From Deltaproteobacteria bacterium (GTDB lineage Bacteria > Desulfobacterota > Binatia > Binatales > Binataceae): a stretch of DNA of 64,000 bases. Every line of letters begins with the position of its first letter. Positions within the stretch are counted from its first letter, which is position 1. The stretch is taken from the NCBI GenBank assembly GCA_021794015.1, contig JAJYRQ010000008.1, positions 37,026 to 101,025 on the forward strand. Reading direction: 5' to 3'. The notes beneath the pieces are model-generated. The model ran no database searches and had not been told where the DNA came from. It saw only the letters and a program-made list of their open reading frames with translations. Positions 1 to 7,992 of the stretch are shown one piece after another. The translations under genes and the position numbers were made by a program.

Positions 1-126
1 GATCTCGACGGTCTGGTCGAACTTGGCCGCCGGGGTCTCGGTCACCAGGCGCATCGCCTGCTCAAGCGGATAGCGCTCCTGCCGGTTGATCCGGCCTAAA
101 GCTGCGCGATATTTCTTTCCCGCCAT
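1..126 (-). CDS. rplA: 50S ribosomal protein L1, N-terminal part (runs off the window)
   Basis: The first 42 codons of ribosomal protein L1 read from the ATG at 126 to the window edge, beginning MAGKKYRAALGRINRQ, the usual basic start of the family. L1 binds 23S rRNA at the mobile stalk by the E site and in many bacteria represses its own L11-L1 mRNA. It starts 11 nt after the rplK stop, the conserved L11-L1 pairing. The rest of the gene lies outside the window. Confidence 0.93.
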   Translation of the reverse strand, partial: MAGKKYRAALGRINRQERYPLEQAMRLVTETPAAKFDQTVEI

Positions 127-137
127 AGCAGCGTCCT

Positions 138-563
138 TTATCCAACGACCTCGATCCCCATCGAGCGGGCCGTGCCTGCGACCGTTCTCACGGCCGCCTC
201 GAGGTCCTTGGCCGTGAGGTCCTGAAGCTTAAGTCTGGCAATCTCCTCGACCTGCTGGCGCGTCACCTTGCCGACCTTGGCCTTGTTCGGCGTGGCCGAG
301 CCCTTCTCGATCCCCGCCGCCTTGAGCAGGAGCGCCGCGGCGGGGGGACTCTTGGTGATGAAACTGAAGGAGCGGTCGGCGTAAACCGTCACCACCACCG
401 GAATCACCATGCTCTGGAGCTGCTGCGTGCGGGCGTTGAACGCCTTGCAGAACTCCATGATGTTGACCCCGCGCTGACCCAGGGCCGGCCCCACCGGCGG
501 CGACGGATTCGCCTGCCCGGCCGGGATTTGCAGCTTCACCTGACCGATGACTTTCTTCGCCAC
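138..563 (-). CDS. rplK: 50S ribosomal protein L11
   Basis: Full-length L11 (141 aa) with the N-terminal run [20 protein letters not shown] and a C-terminal rRNA-binding domain ending MGIEVVG. L11 sits at the base of the L7/L12 stalk, at the GTPase centre where EF-G and RelA act. The start is GTG at 563. It follows nusG and precedes rplA, the standard order. The 89-nt nusG-rplK gap contains a GC-rich palindrome (cccgggcccggg) near 640 that could form a hairpin in the mRNA; no further regulatory feature is evident. Confidence 0.97.
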   Translation of the reverse strand: MAKKVIGQVKLQIPAGQANPSPPVGPALGQRGVNIMEFCKAFNARTQQLQSMVIPVVVTVYADRSFSFITKSPPAAALLLKAAGIEKGSATPNKAKVGKVTRQQVEEIARLKLQDLTAKDLEAAVRTVAGTARSMGIEVVG

Positions 564-652
564 TTAGCTGAGCTTTCTACGGTTCCGGGCTGCACAAAGG
601 CGGCGCCGCTTGGGCTGTGCTGCAGCCGCTTCTTGCGCCCGGGCCCGGGCTG

Positions 653-1234
653 TTACGCCTTTTCTACCTGGATGAAATCGAGCTCGACCGGTGTAGCGCG
701 GCCGAAGATCGAGATAAGCACGCGAACCTTGCCCTTTTCGGGGCGGACCTCCTCCACCGTTCCGTTGAAATCCTGGAACGGCCCGTCAATCACTTTGACC
801 GCCTCGCCCGCCTCGAACAGCACCTTGGGCTTGGGCTTGAGCGCGCCCTCCTCCATCTGCTGGGTAATCTCCTGGACCTCGGCGGCCGGCACCTCGGGCG
901 GATTGGTCGCGTGACCGACAAACCCCGTCACGCGCGGTGTCTCCTTGACTACATGCCAGGTCTCTTCGTCCAGCTCCATGTTGACGAAGATGTAGCCCGG
1001 GAAGAACTTGCGGCTGGAAATCTTGCGCTGCCCGCCCTTGCCCAACTCCTGCACCCGCTCCATGGGCAAGAGAACGGGGCCGATCCTATCCTCCAGGTTG
1101 AGCGCGCGCACGCGTTCCTCGAGCGCAGCCTTGGCCTTCTGCTCGAAGCCCGAGTAAGTGTGCACCACGTACCATTTCTTGCCGGTCGGGCCGCTCTCGC
1201 CCTGAACCGTCTGCTCAGACGTGGAATCTGCCAT
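653..1234 (-). CDS. nusG: Transcription termination/antitermination protein NusG
   Basis: NusG (193 aa) binds RNA polymerase and links it to Rho or to ribosomal S10. The NGN domain is seen from about residue 20 (KKWYVVHTYSGFEQKAK) with the motif FFPGYIFVNM, and the C-terminal KOW domain starts near GEAVKVIDGPF. The reading frame is open further upstream, but the ATG at 1234 is preferred: it is preceded by AGGA and gives a normal length with a short variable N-terminus. It lies between secE and rplK as in most bacteria. Confidence 0.96.
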   Translation of the reverse strand: MADSTSEQTVQGESGPTGKKWYVVHTYSGFEQKAKAALEERVRALNLEDRIGPVLLPMERVQELGKGGQRKISSRKFFPGYIFVNMELDEETWHVVKETPRVTGFVGHATNPPEVPAAEVQEITQQMEEGALKPKPKVLFEAGEAVKVIDGPFQDFNGTVEEVRPEKGKVRVLISIFGRATPVELDFIQVEKA

Positions 1235-1373
1235 TAATCCTGTCAAAACGTCACCGTCGACGGCCAAGGAGCCGGTCCTCCGCGGCCAACCTTGGGCCTT
1301 AAGGCCGCCATGGCGTGCCGAGGTCCGCCGTCTTGATCCGGCCCCCGCAGGGCCCGCCCTTCGCGTCACGGCA

Positions 1374-1589
1374 TTAGTGCAACAAACGCTGAACCAGCCG
1401 TGTTGCCGCCAAATCGATCAGCCCCAGCCACAGCGCCACCGTCACGCTTAGCACCACAACGACAACGGTGGCCTGCGCCGTCTCCTTCGGCGAGGGAAAA
1501 TGAACCTTCGCAAGCTCTGTGCGCGACTCGAAGACGAAACTAACCAGGTCGCTAACGTACTTCTTTACTTTATCCACGAAACCGCTCAA
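1374..1589 (-). CDS. secE: Preprotein translocase subunit SecE
   Basis: A 71-aa protein with one C-terminal membrane helix (TVVVVVLSVTVALWLGLIDL) after an amphipathic helix containing the family motif ELAKVHFPSPKE. SecE clamps the SecY channel in the inner membrane. It is the short single-span form, unlike the three-span E. coli protein. The start is TTG at 1589 with a purine-rich GGGAGGGGG upstream; no ATG fits. A 139-nt gap separates it from nusG, with nothing recognisable in it. Confidence 0.93.
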   Translation of the reverse strand: MSGFVDKVKKYVSDLVSFVFESRTELAKVHFPSPKETAQATVVVVVLSVTVALWLGLIDLAATRLVQRLLH

Positions 1590-1620
1590 CGATCAAGCCC
1601 CCTCCCCAGGCAACCGCAAA

Positions 1621-1698
1621 TGGCGGGCCAGGCAGGATTCGAACCTGCAACCCTCGGATTTGGAGTCCGATGCTCTGTCCAATTGGAGCTACTGACCC
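1621..1698 (-). tRNA. tRNA-Trp (CCA anticodon)
   Basis: The cloverleaf reads on the minus strand: acceptor GGGTCAG pairs with CTGGCCC, D stem GCTC/GAGC, anticodon loop CTCCAAA giving CCA, T arm GCAGG-TTCGAAT-CCTGC, discriminator G and an encoded 3' CCA. The length is 78 nt including CCA. A tRNA-Trp just upstream of secE is the arrangement found in many bacteria. Confidence 0.96.
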
Positions 1699-1795
1699 CC
1701 CCAAAAACACTCGCTCGGCGGTGCCGCGCCCCCCGATCGGCACCCCCGGGCTTATGCCGCCCGGAACTGTTACGCTACCAGCCTTGCGCGCCGGC

Positions 1796-1948
1796 CTAAA
1801 CCTTCGACTCCCGGTGAGCCGTATGAGCCCGGCAACTCGGGCAGAACTTGCGAAGCACCAGCTTGTCCTGTTGCCGTTTCTTGTTCTTGGTTGTCGTATA
1901 GTTGCGCCGTTTGCAACTATCGCATGCAAGGGCAATCAGCTCTCTCAT
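1796..1948 (-). CDS. rpmG: 50S ribosomal protein L33 (zinc-ribbon form)
   Basis: A 50-aa protein starting [19 protein letters not shown] and ending HTAHRESKV with TAG. It has two cysteine pairs (CDSC and CPSC) that make a zinc ribbon, the C+ form of L33 in the large subunit. The core [20 protein letters not shown] is typical. It lies between tRNA-Thr and tRNA-Trp, ahead of secE, where many bacteria have tuf-(rpmG)-tRNA-Trp-secE. Here no tuf is present: only 52 nt separate tRNA-Thr from this start. Confidence 0.93.
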   Translation of the reverse strand: MRELIALACDSCKRRNYTTTKNKKRQQDKLVLRKFCPSCRAHTAHRESKV

Positions 1949-2000
1949 CTCACCATCCTCAAGGCCATCACAACCCGGCCGGCCCGCTCGAAACCTGGTA

Positions 2001-2073
<73 letters not shown>

Positions 2074-2127
2074 TTTGACGCTCCGCTTTTCCAGCCATGC
2101 TCCGCCGATAGGAACCAAGGCAACGCC

Positions 2128-2203
2128 TGGAGCGGGAAACGGGACTCGAACCCGCGACCCCGAGCTTGGAAGGCTCGCGCTCTACCAACTGAGCTATTCC
2201 CGC
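2128..2203 (-). tRNA. tRNA-Gly (TCC anticodon)
   Basis: Acceptor GCGGGAA pairs with TTCCCGC, the anticodon loop CTTCCAA gives TCC, the T arm contains TTCGAGT, the discriminator is T and CCA is encoded. It is the middle tRNA of the Tyr-Gly-Thr cluster, the order seen upstream of tuf in many proteobacteria. Confidence 0.95.
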
Positions 2204-2241
2204 CCCGCCACGAGGTCCGGTGAAATTCCCCTCCGGCGTGA

Positions 2242-2327
2242 TGGTGGAGAGGGGAGGATTCGAACCTCCGAAGGCATAAGCCGGCAGATTTACAGTCTGC
2301 TCCCTTTGGCCGCTCGGGAACCTCTCC
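2242..2327 (-). tRNA. tRNA-Tyr (GTA anticodon)
   Basis: A class II tRNA of 86 nt with a long variable arm. Acceptor GGAGAGG pairs with CCTCTCC, the anticodon loop CTGTAAA gives GTA, the T arm is GGAGG-TTCGAAT-CCTCC, discriminator A and encoded CCA. It is the first RNA of the block in transcription order. The 281 nt between it and the next gene upstream hold no gene and presumably contain the cluster promoter; a weak candidate is TTGCGC with an A/T-rich stretch (AATGGTAATGTGATG) near 2405-2430. Confidence 0.95.
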
Positions 2328-2608
2328 GTTTTCGCCACCCGGCCTTCGCACCACGTCCGGCGCGGAGCACCGGCGTTGAACCGCGCCGCCAAGACCCACA
2401 GGGTAGCATCACATTACCATTGCGCGCGGCGCAACGCAAAAATCCTCTGCCCGCCGCCCGGCCAAACCAACATCTTGCCCGACCCGTATCGCCTTTTTCC
2501 AGGTTCCCCTCAGGGCTCGTTCGCGCGCCCTGGCGCGCACCGCGTCGAGAATTCCCTAAGCCCGGTCGGCTTTCGCAACCGGGAGCCGTCGCGCCGTCTT
2601 TGCCGCAC

Positions 2609-3091
2609 TCAGGTCAGCCGCAACAGCAGTTCCAGGAACCGTACGCGATCGGCCGCGCTCAGCGGGCTGAGCGTATCACGCGTCACCTGGAAGGCCTTGC
2701 CAACCAGGCGAGTCAGCAACCGCCGGGCCTGGGGCGTAAGCCGCAAGAGCTTTCGCCGCCCGTCTCTGGCATCCTCCAGCCGCGTCACCAGCCCGCGTTC
2801 GAGCAACCGTTCGACAACCGACCGGACGGTCGCCGGGTCCATGGCGGTAAGCCGCCCAAGGTGATTCTGCGATACGCTGCGCTGCTGGTAAATGCGTACC
2901 AGCGTCGTCCACTGCCTGGGGGTGAGCCGATGGCGGCCGAAATGGCGCACAAAAATGGCCGTGGCGCGCTGATGGGCTTTGCGCAGCAGGAAACCTACCT
3001 GCTCTTCGAGCAAGTAGGTTTCCAGCGAGCAAGCGCCAACGGCACGGCCCGAGTGGGAATCGCTGTTTTGTCTGTAACGTCCGTTGCTCAT
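2609..3091 (-). CDS. MarR-family transcriptional regulator
   Basis: A winged-helix DNA-binding protein of about 160 aa. After a variable N-terminus, the dimerisation helix (EEQVGFLLRKAHQRATAIF), the recognition region (LTPRQWTTLVRIYQ, DPATVRSVVERLLERGLV) and the wing (RLEDARDGRRKLLRLTPQA) are all recognisable as MarR. MarR proteins usually repress nearby catabolic or efflux genes and respond to aromatic acids. It lies 95 nt downstream of the amidohydrolase on the same strand, so it may regulate the catabolic cluster; that is inference. The frame can be extended to a GTG at 3148; I prefer the ATG at 3091. Confidence 0.85.
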   Translation of the reverse strand: MSNGRYRQNSDSHSGRAVGACSLETYLLEEQVGFLLRKAHQRATAIFVRHFGRHRLTPRQWTTLVRIYQQRSVSQNHLGRLTAMDPATVRSVVERLLERGLVTRLEDARDGRRKLLRLTPQARRLLTRLVGKAFQVTRDTLSPLSAADRVRFLELLLRLT

Positions 3092-3186
3092 GGTCGTGAG
3101 CGGCGCTTGGTGCTGGCTTACCCGGCAAGCCTGCCTGCGCGCCGCCACAACAACCCGCGCCCTCTTTGCAGCCGAAAGCCCGTCGG

Positions 3187-4380
3187 CTAAGCCGCAACGA
3201 CCTCGGGCAGCCGGGTCGCAGGCGGCGTATTGCGGCTACGCCCGGTGCGTACCACGCCGTCGATTATCGTCATGCCCACCCCCGGGATATCGCCCAAGGC
3301 GACACTCTCGAGCAGGGTCTTGCCCGCCGAGTGCTGGGCCCGGTCCATGATGACCAAGTCCGCAGGCCGCCCGACCTCGACCAGGCCCGCTTCAAGCCCG
3401 CGCATCCGCGCCGTATTCCCGGTTGCAAAACAGAAGGCCTGTTCGGGCGCCAGCTCGCCAACGCCTGAAAGCAGCGCCACCATCCGCAGGATGCCGAGCG
3501 GTTGGACGCCCGAGCCGGCCGGACTGTCGGTGCCGAGAATCACCCGCTGTAGCTGGCTCATTTCCTTGGCCGTGCGCAGGGTGTAAAGCGCGGCGCGCTC
3601 GTTGCCGTTGTGCACCAGCTCCAGCGCGCGCGCCGACGCTTCGCAAAGCACCCGGATTTGGTCGAGCGGCAGCGCCGTGTGTCCGCCGTTGACGTGGCCG
3701 ATAACGTCAGGGTCCGCCTCGAGCACCACGTCCTTGTCGATTAGCCCCGAGCCCGGGATAGACGGGCCTCCGGTATGGATCGTGCTGTTGATCCCGTACT
3801 TGCGCGCCCAGGCAACCATCTGGCGCGCCTCGGCCCCGGTTTTGACGCTGCCCAATCCGATCTCGCCAAGCAGCCCCACGCCCGCCTCGGCCAACTCCCT
3901 GAAGTCGCTCTCCACCATGCCTTGCTCAAGCACGGGCGCGCCCGCGCGCACCTTGACGCCGCTGGGGCGAAACTCGCTAAAGGCGCGCTGGGCGGTGATG
4001 GCCAGCGCCTTGAGTCCGACGATGTCCTTGGGGCGGCCCGGTAGATGCACCTCTCCGGCCGAGACCAAGGTGGTGACGCCGCCGTGCAGAAAGCTGTCGA
4101 TCCAGTTGAGCTGGGACTGGCGCGGCGTCCAGTCGCCGAACACCGGATGGGCGTGGCTGTCGATGAGGCCCGGAGCAACGGTCGTCCCCTTGGCGTCAAT
4201 CACCGTGGCCGCCCCCTCGGCGTCCACCTCGGCAGCCCTGCCGACGGCGGCGATGCGGCCGTCCACCGCAACGATTGTGTCGGCCTCGAGGATCGGTCGC
4301 CCGAGGTCGCCGGAGAGCAGAAGTCCGATGTTGCGAATTACCAGCTTGCCGGCCGCGCCGCTTGCTTGCGCTTGCGCCAT
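3187..4380 (-). CDS. Enamidase-like metal-dependent amidohydrolase
   Basis: A 397-aa amidohydrolase-superfamily protein. The metal site is visible: HxH at residues 76-78 (IDSHAHP), a Glu in GEIGLGS, His in STIHTGG, His in GHVNGGH and the late Asp in LGTDSPAG. The stretch HGGVTTLVSAGEVHLPGRP resembles enamidase of the Eubacterium barkeri nicotinate pathway (recalled similarity), which opens 1,4,5,6-tetrahydro-6-oxonicotinate to 2-formylglutarate and ammonia. Finding it in one cluster with a 6-hydroxynicotinate-reductase-like protein supports that role. AAGGAGG lies 5 nt before the ATG. An imidazolonepropionase- or dihydroorotase-like activity cannot be excluded. Confidence 0.8.
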   Translation of the reverse strand: MAQAQASGAAGKLVIRNIGLLLSGDLGRPILEADTIVAVDGRIAAVGRAAEVDAEGAATVIDAKGTTVAPGLIDSHAHPVFGDWTPRQSQLNWIDSFLHGGVTTLVSAGEVHLPGRPKDIVGLKALAITAQRAFSEFRPSGVKVRAGAPVLEQGMVESDFRELAEAGVGLLGEIGLGSVKTGAEARQMVAWARKYGINSTIHTGGPSIPGSGLIDKDVVLEADPDVIGHVNGGHTALPLDQIRVLCEASARALELVHNGNERAALYTLRTAKEMSQLQRVILGTDSPAGSGVQPLGILRMVALLSGVGELAPEQAFCFATGNTARMRGLEAGLVEVGRPADLVIMDRAQHSAGKTLLESVALGDIPGVGMTIIDGVVRTGRSRNTPPATRLPEVVAA

Positions 4381-4447
4381 AGTTGCCTCCTTGGCTCCGT
4401 GCCGAGGCGCCTGTCTGCCCGAGAGCGCTCGGCTTGTTTGCTGCGCG

Positions 4448-5149
4448 CTAGACGGCCAGGTATGCCGCCCAGGACGGCTCGTCGGCCGCCAGTTGCGTCA
4501 TGGTGCCGCTGTGCCGGATACGCCCTTTTTCGATGACATAGGCGCGGTCGCCGACCAGCGCGGCGAAGCGTAAGTTCTGCTCGGCCAGCACCACGGTGAG
4601 CCCCTCGGACTTGAGTTCGCGCACCATCTGCGCCATGCGCGAGACGATGAGCGGTGCCAGTCCTTCGGACGGCTCATCCAGCAGGAGCAGCGCCGGATTA
4701 CCCATCAGCGTGCGCGCCACCGCCAGCATCTGCTGCTCCCCGCCGCTCATCATGGCGGCGCCCCGCCAGCGCATCTCACCCAGATTAGGAAAAAGCGCGA
4801 AAATCCGATCCACGGTCCAGCCGGGTGCGCCGGGCCGCGCCGGGCGGCGCCCCACCTCCAGGTTTTCCATCACCGTGAGCTCGGTAAAAATCCGCCGCTC
4901 CTCAGGCACGTAGCCGATCCCCAGCCGACTAACCGCGTAGGGCGGCAGGCCCCGAATCGAACGGCCGTGGAAGCGTATCTCGCCGCAGACCGGACGAACC
5001 AGGCCGATAACGCTCTTAAGGGTGGTCGATTTGCCCGCTCCGTTGCGCCCCAGCAGCACCACCACTTCGCCGCGCGCCACCTCGAGTTCGAGGTCCGACA
5101 GGATATGGGCCTGCCCATAAAACGTGTTAAGCCCGCGTACCGAAAGCAT
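4448..5149 (-). CDS. livF: Branched-chain/aromatic-type ABC transporter ATP-binding protein (LivF-like)
   Basis: A 233-aa ATPase of the HAAT (LIV) family. Walker A is GRNGAGKST, the signature is MSGGEQQMLAVAR, Walker B is LLLLDEPSEGLAP and the switch His position reads AEQN, as usual in LivF. With LivG it powers uptake through the LivHM permease in the inner membrane. Its ATG overlaps the livG stop (ATGA), so the two are translationally coupled. The substrate is more likely an aromatic or heteroaromatic acid than leucine, judged by the surrounding catabolic genes. Confidence 0.92.
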   Translation of the reverse strand: MLSVRGLNTFYGQAHILSDLELEVARGEVVVLLGRNGAGKSTTLKSVIGLVRPVCGEIRFHGRSIRGLPPYAVSRLGIGYVPEERRIFTELTVMENLEVGRRPARPGAPGWTVDRIFALFPNLGEMRWRGAAMMSGGEQQMLAVARTLMGNPALLLLDEPSEGLAPLIVSRMAQMVRELKSEGLTVVLAEQNLRFAALVGDRAYVIEKGRIRHSGTMTQLAADEPSWAAYLAV

Positions 5150-5901
5150 CAGGCGGCTCCCGCGACCTGGCCCAGGTAGACCTCGCGCACCCGAGCGTCC
5201 TGGCGCACCCGGCTCGGAGCGCCCTCGGCTATGATCTCTCCGCGGTCGAGCACAATAATGCGGTCGGCGTGGGCAAAGACGACATCCATGTCGTGCTCGG
5301 TGAAGAGGATTCCCATGCGCCGCTCGCGAGCGATCTCGGCGCTAAGCCGCATTAGCGCGCGCCGCTCCTCTGGCGCCATCCCGGCCGTCGGCTCATCCAT
5401 CAGCAGCACCACCGGCCAATTGGCCAGCGCAATGGCCAACTCGACCCGCTTGAGATCGCCGTAGGCCAGAAGACCGCAGAGCCGCTCGGCCTGATCGGCC
5501 ATCCCGACCCGCTCCAAAAGCTCGATTGCCTCCTCGACGTACAGAGCACCGGCCGGCCGCCAAAGACCGAGGACCCGGCGCCGGCCTGCGATGAGCGCCA
5601 TCTGCACATTCTCCCGCACGGTCATCGAGCCGAACACCGCCGCGATTTGGAAGGTGCGCCCAACCCCGAGCCGGCAGAGCCGGCGCGCAGGCAACCCCAC
5701 CAGCTCGCGCCCGTTTAACCGGATGCTGCCGCGCTCGGGCCGTAACTGCCCGCCCAGAATGTTAAGGCAAGTGGTCTTGCCGGCGCCGTTGGGCCCGATG
5801 AGCGCCAGAATCTCGCCCTCGCCAAGCTCGAAACTGACGCCGTTAAGCGCCGCCACGGCGCCGAAGCTCTTGGCCAGGCCGTTGACGGTCAGCAGGCTCA
5901 C
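5149..5901 (-). CDS. livG: Branched-chain/aromatic-type ABC transporter ATP-binding protein (LivG-like)
   Basis: A 250-aa ATPase with Walker A GPNGAGKTT, the LivG-typical VGRTFQ Q-loop region, Walker B VVLLMDEPTAGMAP and the switch His in FTEHDMDVVF. The frame stays open for about 1.4 kb upstream through the permease gene, but that is only a GC-rich antisense-free shadow; the gene proper begins at the GTG at 5901, which has GGAGGG 8 nt upstream inside the end of the permease gene. The alternative GTG at 5907 would overlap the permease stop. It ends by overlapping livF. Confidence 0.92.
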   Translation of the reverse strand: MSLLTVNGLAKSFGAVAALNGVSFELGEGEILALIGPNGAGKTTCLNILGGQLRPERGSIRLNGRELVGLPARRLCRLGVGRTFQIAAVFGSMTVRENVQMALIAGRRRVLGLWRPAGALYVEEAIELLERVGMADQAERLCGLLAYGDLKRVELAIALANWPVVLLMDEPTAGMAPEERRALMRLSAEIARERRMGILFTEHDMDVVFAHADRIIVLDRGEIIAEGAPSRVRQDARVREVYLGQVAGAA

Positions 5902-5903
5902 CC

Positions 5904-7763
5904 TCACCGCCCTCCCTGCGCAAGCCTTGCGGCGCGCGCACCGATAAACCCTACGATTCCCCGCGGGAAAGCTATCACCAGCGCGATAATGATCGCACCC
6001 ACCACGGCGCGCCAGTAATCGGTCAGCGAACCAATCTGCTCTCTGAGACCGGTAAAGACCGCGGCGCCGACCGGCGAGCCCGCCATCGTCTCCAGCCCGC
6101 CCAGCAGCACCATCACGATGGCGTCGATCGACCTCGACACCGACATCACGGTCGGAAAGACGCCGCCCTTGGACAAGGCATAAAGCCCGCCGGAAATGCC
6201 GGCAAACAGCCCGGCCAGGCTGAAGGCGAGCCATTGATGGCGGCGCACGTCGATCCCGATTGCGTCGCAGCGCAGGGCAGAGTCGCGCCCGGCCCGCAGC
6301 GTGTAACCGAACGGGGCCCGCAAGACCCGCCGCAGCAGCGCGACGCAGCCGCCGCACAGGCCCAGCGCCAGATAACAGAAGACCAGCTTGTTGCCGGCCC
6401 ACGGCGCAGGCCATACCCCCAGCACCCCGTTGTCGCCCCCGGTCAGCGCGTCCCACTGAACGGCTGCCGCCCACACCATCTGGGCAAAAGCCAGCGTCAA
6501 CATCGCGAAATAAACGCCGGAAAGCCGAACACAAAACCAGCCGAACACCAGAGCGCCCACCCCCGCCAGAACGCCCGCCGCCGCCAGCGCCGCCGCCATT
6601 CCCCAGCCAAGCTTCGCAACCAAGAGGGCCACCCCGTAAGCCCCAAGGCCGAAATACGCCGCATGCCCGAAAGAGACCAGCCCACCCGGACCCATCATGA
6701 AGTAAAGGCTGGCCGCAAACAGCGACAGTGTCGCCACCTCGGTCAGCACCACGCGGCCATAGTTGCCGCTTACCAGGGGCACCGCCAGCACCAGCGCGCA
6801 AAGCGTGTAGAGCAGCACCGCAGGCACCTGGAAACCGGCCCCTGTCCCAACCTCGACAGCCCGATTCATGCCGGCCTCGGGCTGCGGCCGGCCCAACAGC
6901 CCCTGCGGACGTATCACCAACACCACTGCCATCACCACGAAAATCAGCACCAGCGTCAGCTTTGGAAAAACCAGGATGCCAAAGGTTTGCAGCTCTCCGA
7001 TTATCACCGACGCCAAAAAGGCGCCCGCGATGCTTCCCATCCCGCCGACCACAACCACAACGAAGGCCTCGATGATGATGCTCAAGTCCATCTGATGGTC
7101 GGCCGCTTCCAGCGGCAGTTGCACCGCTCCGCCCAACCCGGCTAAAAAAGCCCCGACGAAAAAGACGCCGGTGAAAAGCGTTGCCTGTCTTACCCCAAGC
7201 GCCCCAACCATCTCCCAGTCCTGCGTTGCCGCCCGCACCAGCGTGCCCCAGCGCGTGCGATGAACCAGCAGCCACAAGCCGCCGGCGACGCCGACTCCCA
7301 GCGCGATAAGAAACAGCTCATACGAAGGGAACCGATGGCCGAACACCTCGATCGCGCCCTTCAACCCAGGCGCGCGAGGACCCAGCAAGTCCTGCGGACC
7401 CCAGATTGCCAGCACCGCGTCCTCCACCACCAGCACGACACCGAACGTGGCCAGCAGCGGGAACAACTCCGGCCCGCCGTACAACCGGCGCAGCACGAAA
7501 ACCTCCATCGCCACGCCGATCAGTCCCACCGCGGCCGAGGCCAGCAGCAACCCGCCCCAGAAACCCACCGGCCCGCCGGCTCGGCTCACCAGGCTGTACG
7601 CAATGTAGGCGCCCAACATGTAGAACGAGCCGTGGGCAAAGTTGACGATGCGCGTCACCCCGAAGATGAGCGACAGGCCGCACGAGACCAGGAACAGCAC
7701 CGCAGCCGTGGCAAGCCCGGTGAGCAACTCAATTGCGACGAAACTCAAAGCCGGATTCCCCAT
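5904..7763 (-). CDS. Fused LivH-LivM ABC transporter permease
   Basis: One 619-aa protein carries both permease halves of a LIV-type importer. Residues 1 to about 295 are LivH-like (GVTRIVNFAHGSFYMLGAY, then VVVVVGGMGSIAGAFLASV). After a short linker near PQPEAGMNRAVEVG, the LivM-like half follows (GLVSFGHAAYFGLGAYG, LSGVYFAMLTLAFAQM, VLLGGLETMAGSPVGAA). About 15 hydrophobic segments are seen. Most organisms keep livH and livM as two genes; fusions are known but less common. It lies 229 nt after the binding-protein gene and 2 nt ahead of livG. Confidence 0.92.
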   Translation of the reverse strand: MGNPALSFVAIELLTGLATAAVLFLVSCGLSLIFGVTRIVNFAHGSFYMLGAYIAYSLVSRAGGPVGFWGGLLLASAAVGLIGVAMEVFVLRRLYGGPELFPLLATFGVVLVVEDAVLAIWGPQDLLGPRAPGLKGAIEVFGHRFPSYELFLIALGVGVAGGLWLLVHRTRWGTLVRAATQDWEMVGALGVRQATLFTGVFFVGAFLAGLGGAVQLPLEAADHQMDLSIIIEAFVVVVVGGMGSIAGAFLASVIIGELQTFGILVFPKLTLVLIFVVMAVVLVIRPQGLLGRPQPEAGMNRAVEVGTGAGFQVPAVLLYTLCALVLAVPLVSGNYGRVVLTEVATLSLFAASLYFMMGPGGLVSFGHAAYFGLGAYGVALLVAKLGWGMAAALAAAGVLAGVGALVFGWFCVRLSGVYFAMLTLAFAQMVWAAAVQWDALTGGDNGVLGVWPAPWAGNKLVFCYLALGLCGGCVALLRRVLRAPFGYTLRAGRDSALRCDAIGIDVRRHQWLAFSLAGLFAGISGGLYALSKGGVFPTVMSVSRSIDAIVMVLLGGLETMAGSPVGAAVFTGLREQIGSLTDYWRAVVGAIIIALVIAFPRGIVGFIGARAARLAQGGR

Positions 7764-7992
7764 GCAACTTCAGGACCCGGGCTGCACACGGGCCCCGCCG
7801 TCCACCAAACGTCGGCCGCCGGCCGCGCCGAACCCCCACGTTCTGTCCTTTTTCGCAGCCGCGCCTTGCTGCCGCACTCCTGGCGGGTGTAACCGAGCAT
7901 CCGGCACGTCAGTTCCGAGTTGAGGCCAAGGCGCGCTGCCGCAACGCTTTCGCTGCTGTCCGGGGCCGTCGGCCTCTGCGACCGGCCTCGGC

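Noticed and set aside
2075..3190. 371-codon plus-strand frame across the tRNA cluster and the MarR gene
   Set aside because: It runs antisense through three tRNAs and the MarR gene and shows no protein family features.
5907..7275. A 708-codon frame that would fuse livG to an upstream extension
   Set aside because: The extension runs in another frame of the fused LivHM gene, is Gly/Arg-rich and has no domain; the ATPase starts normally at 5901.
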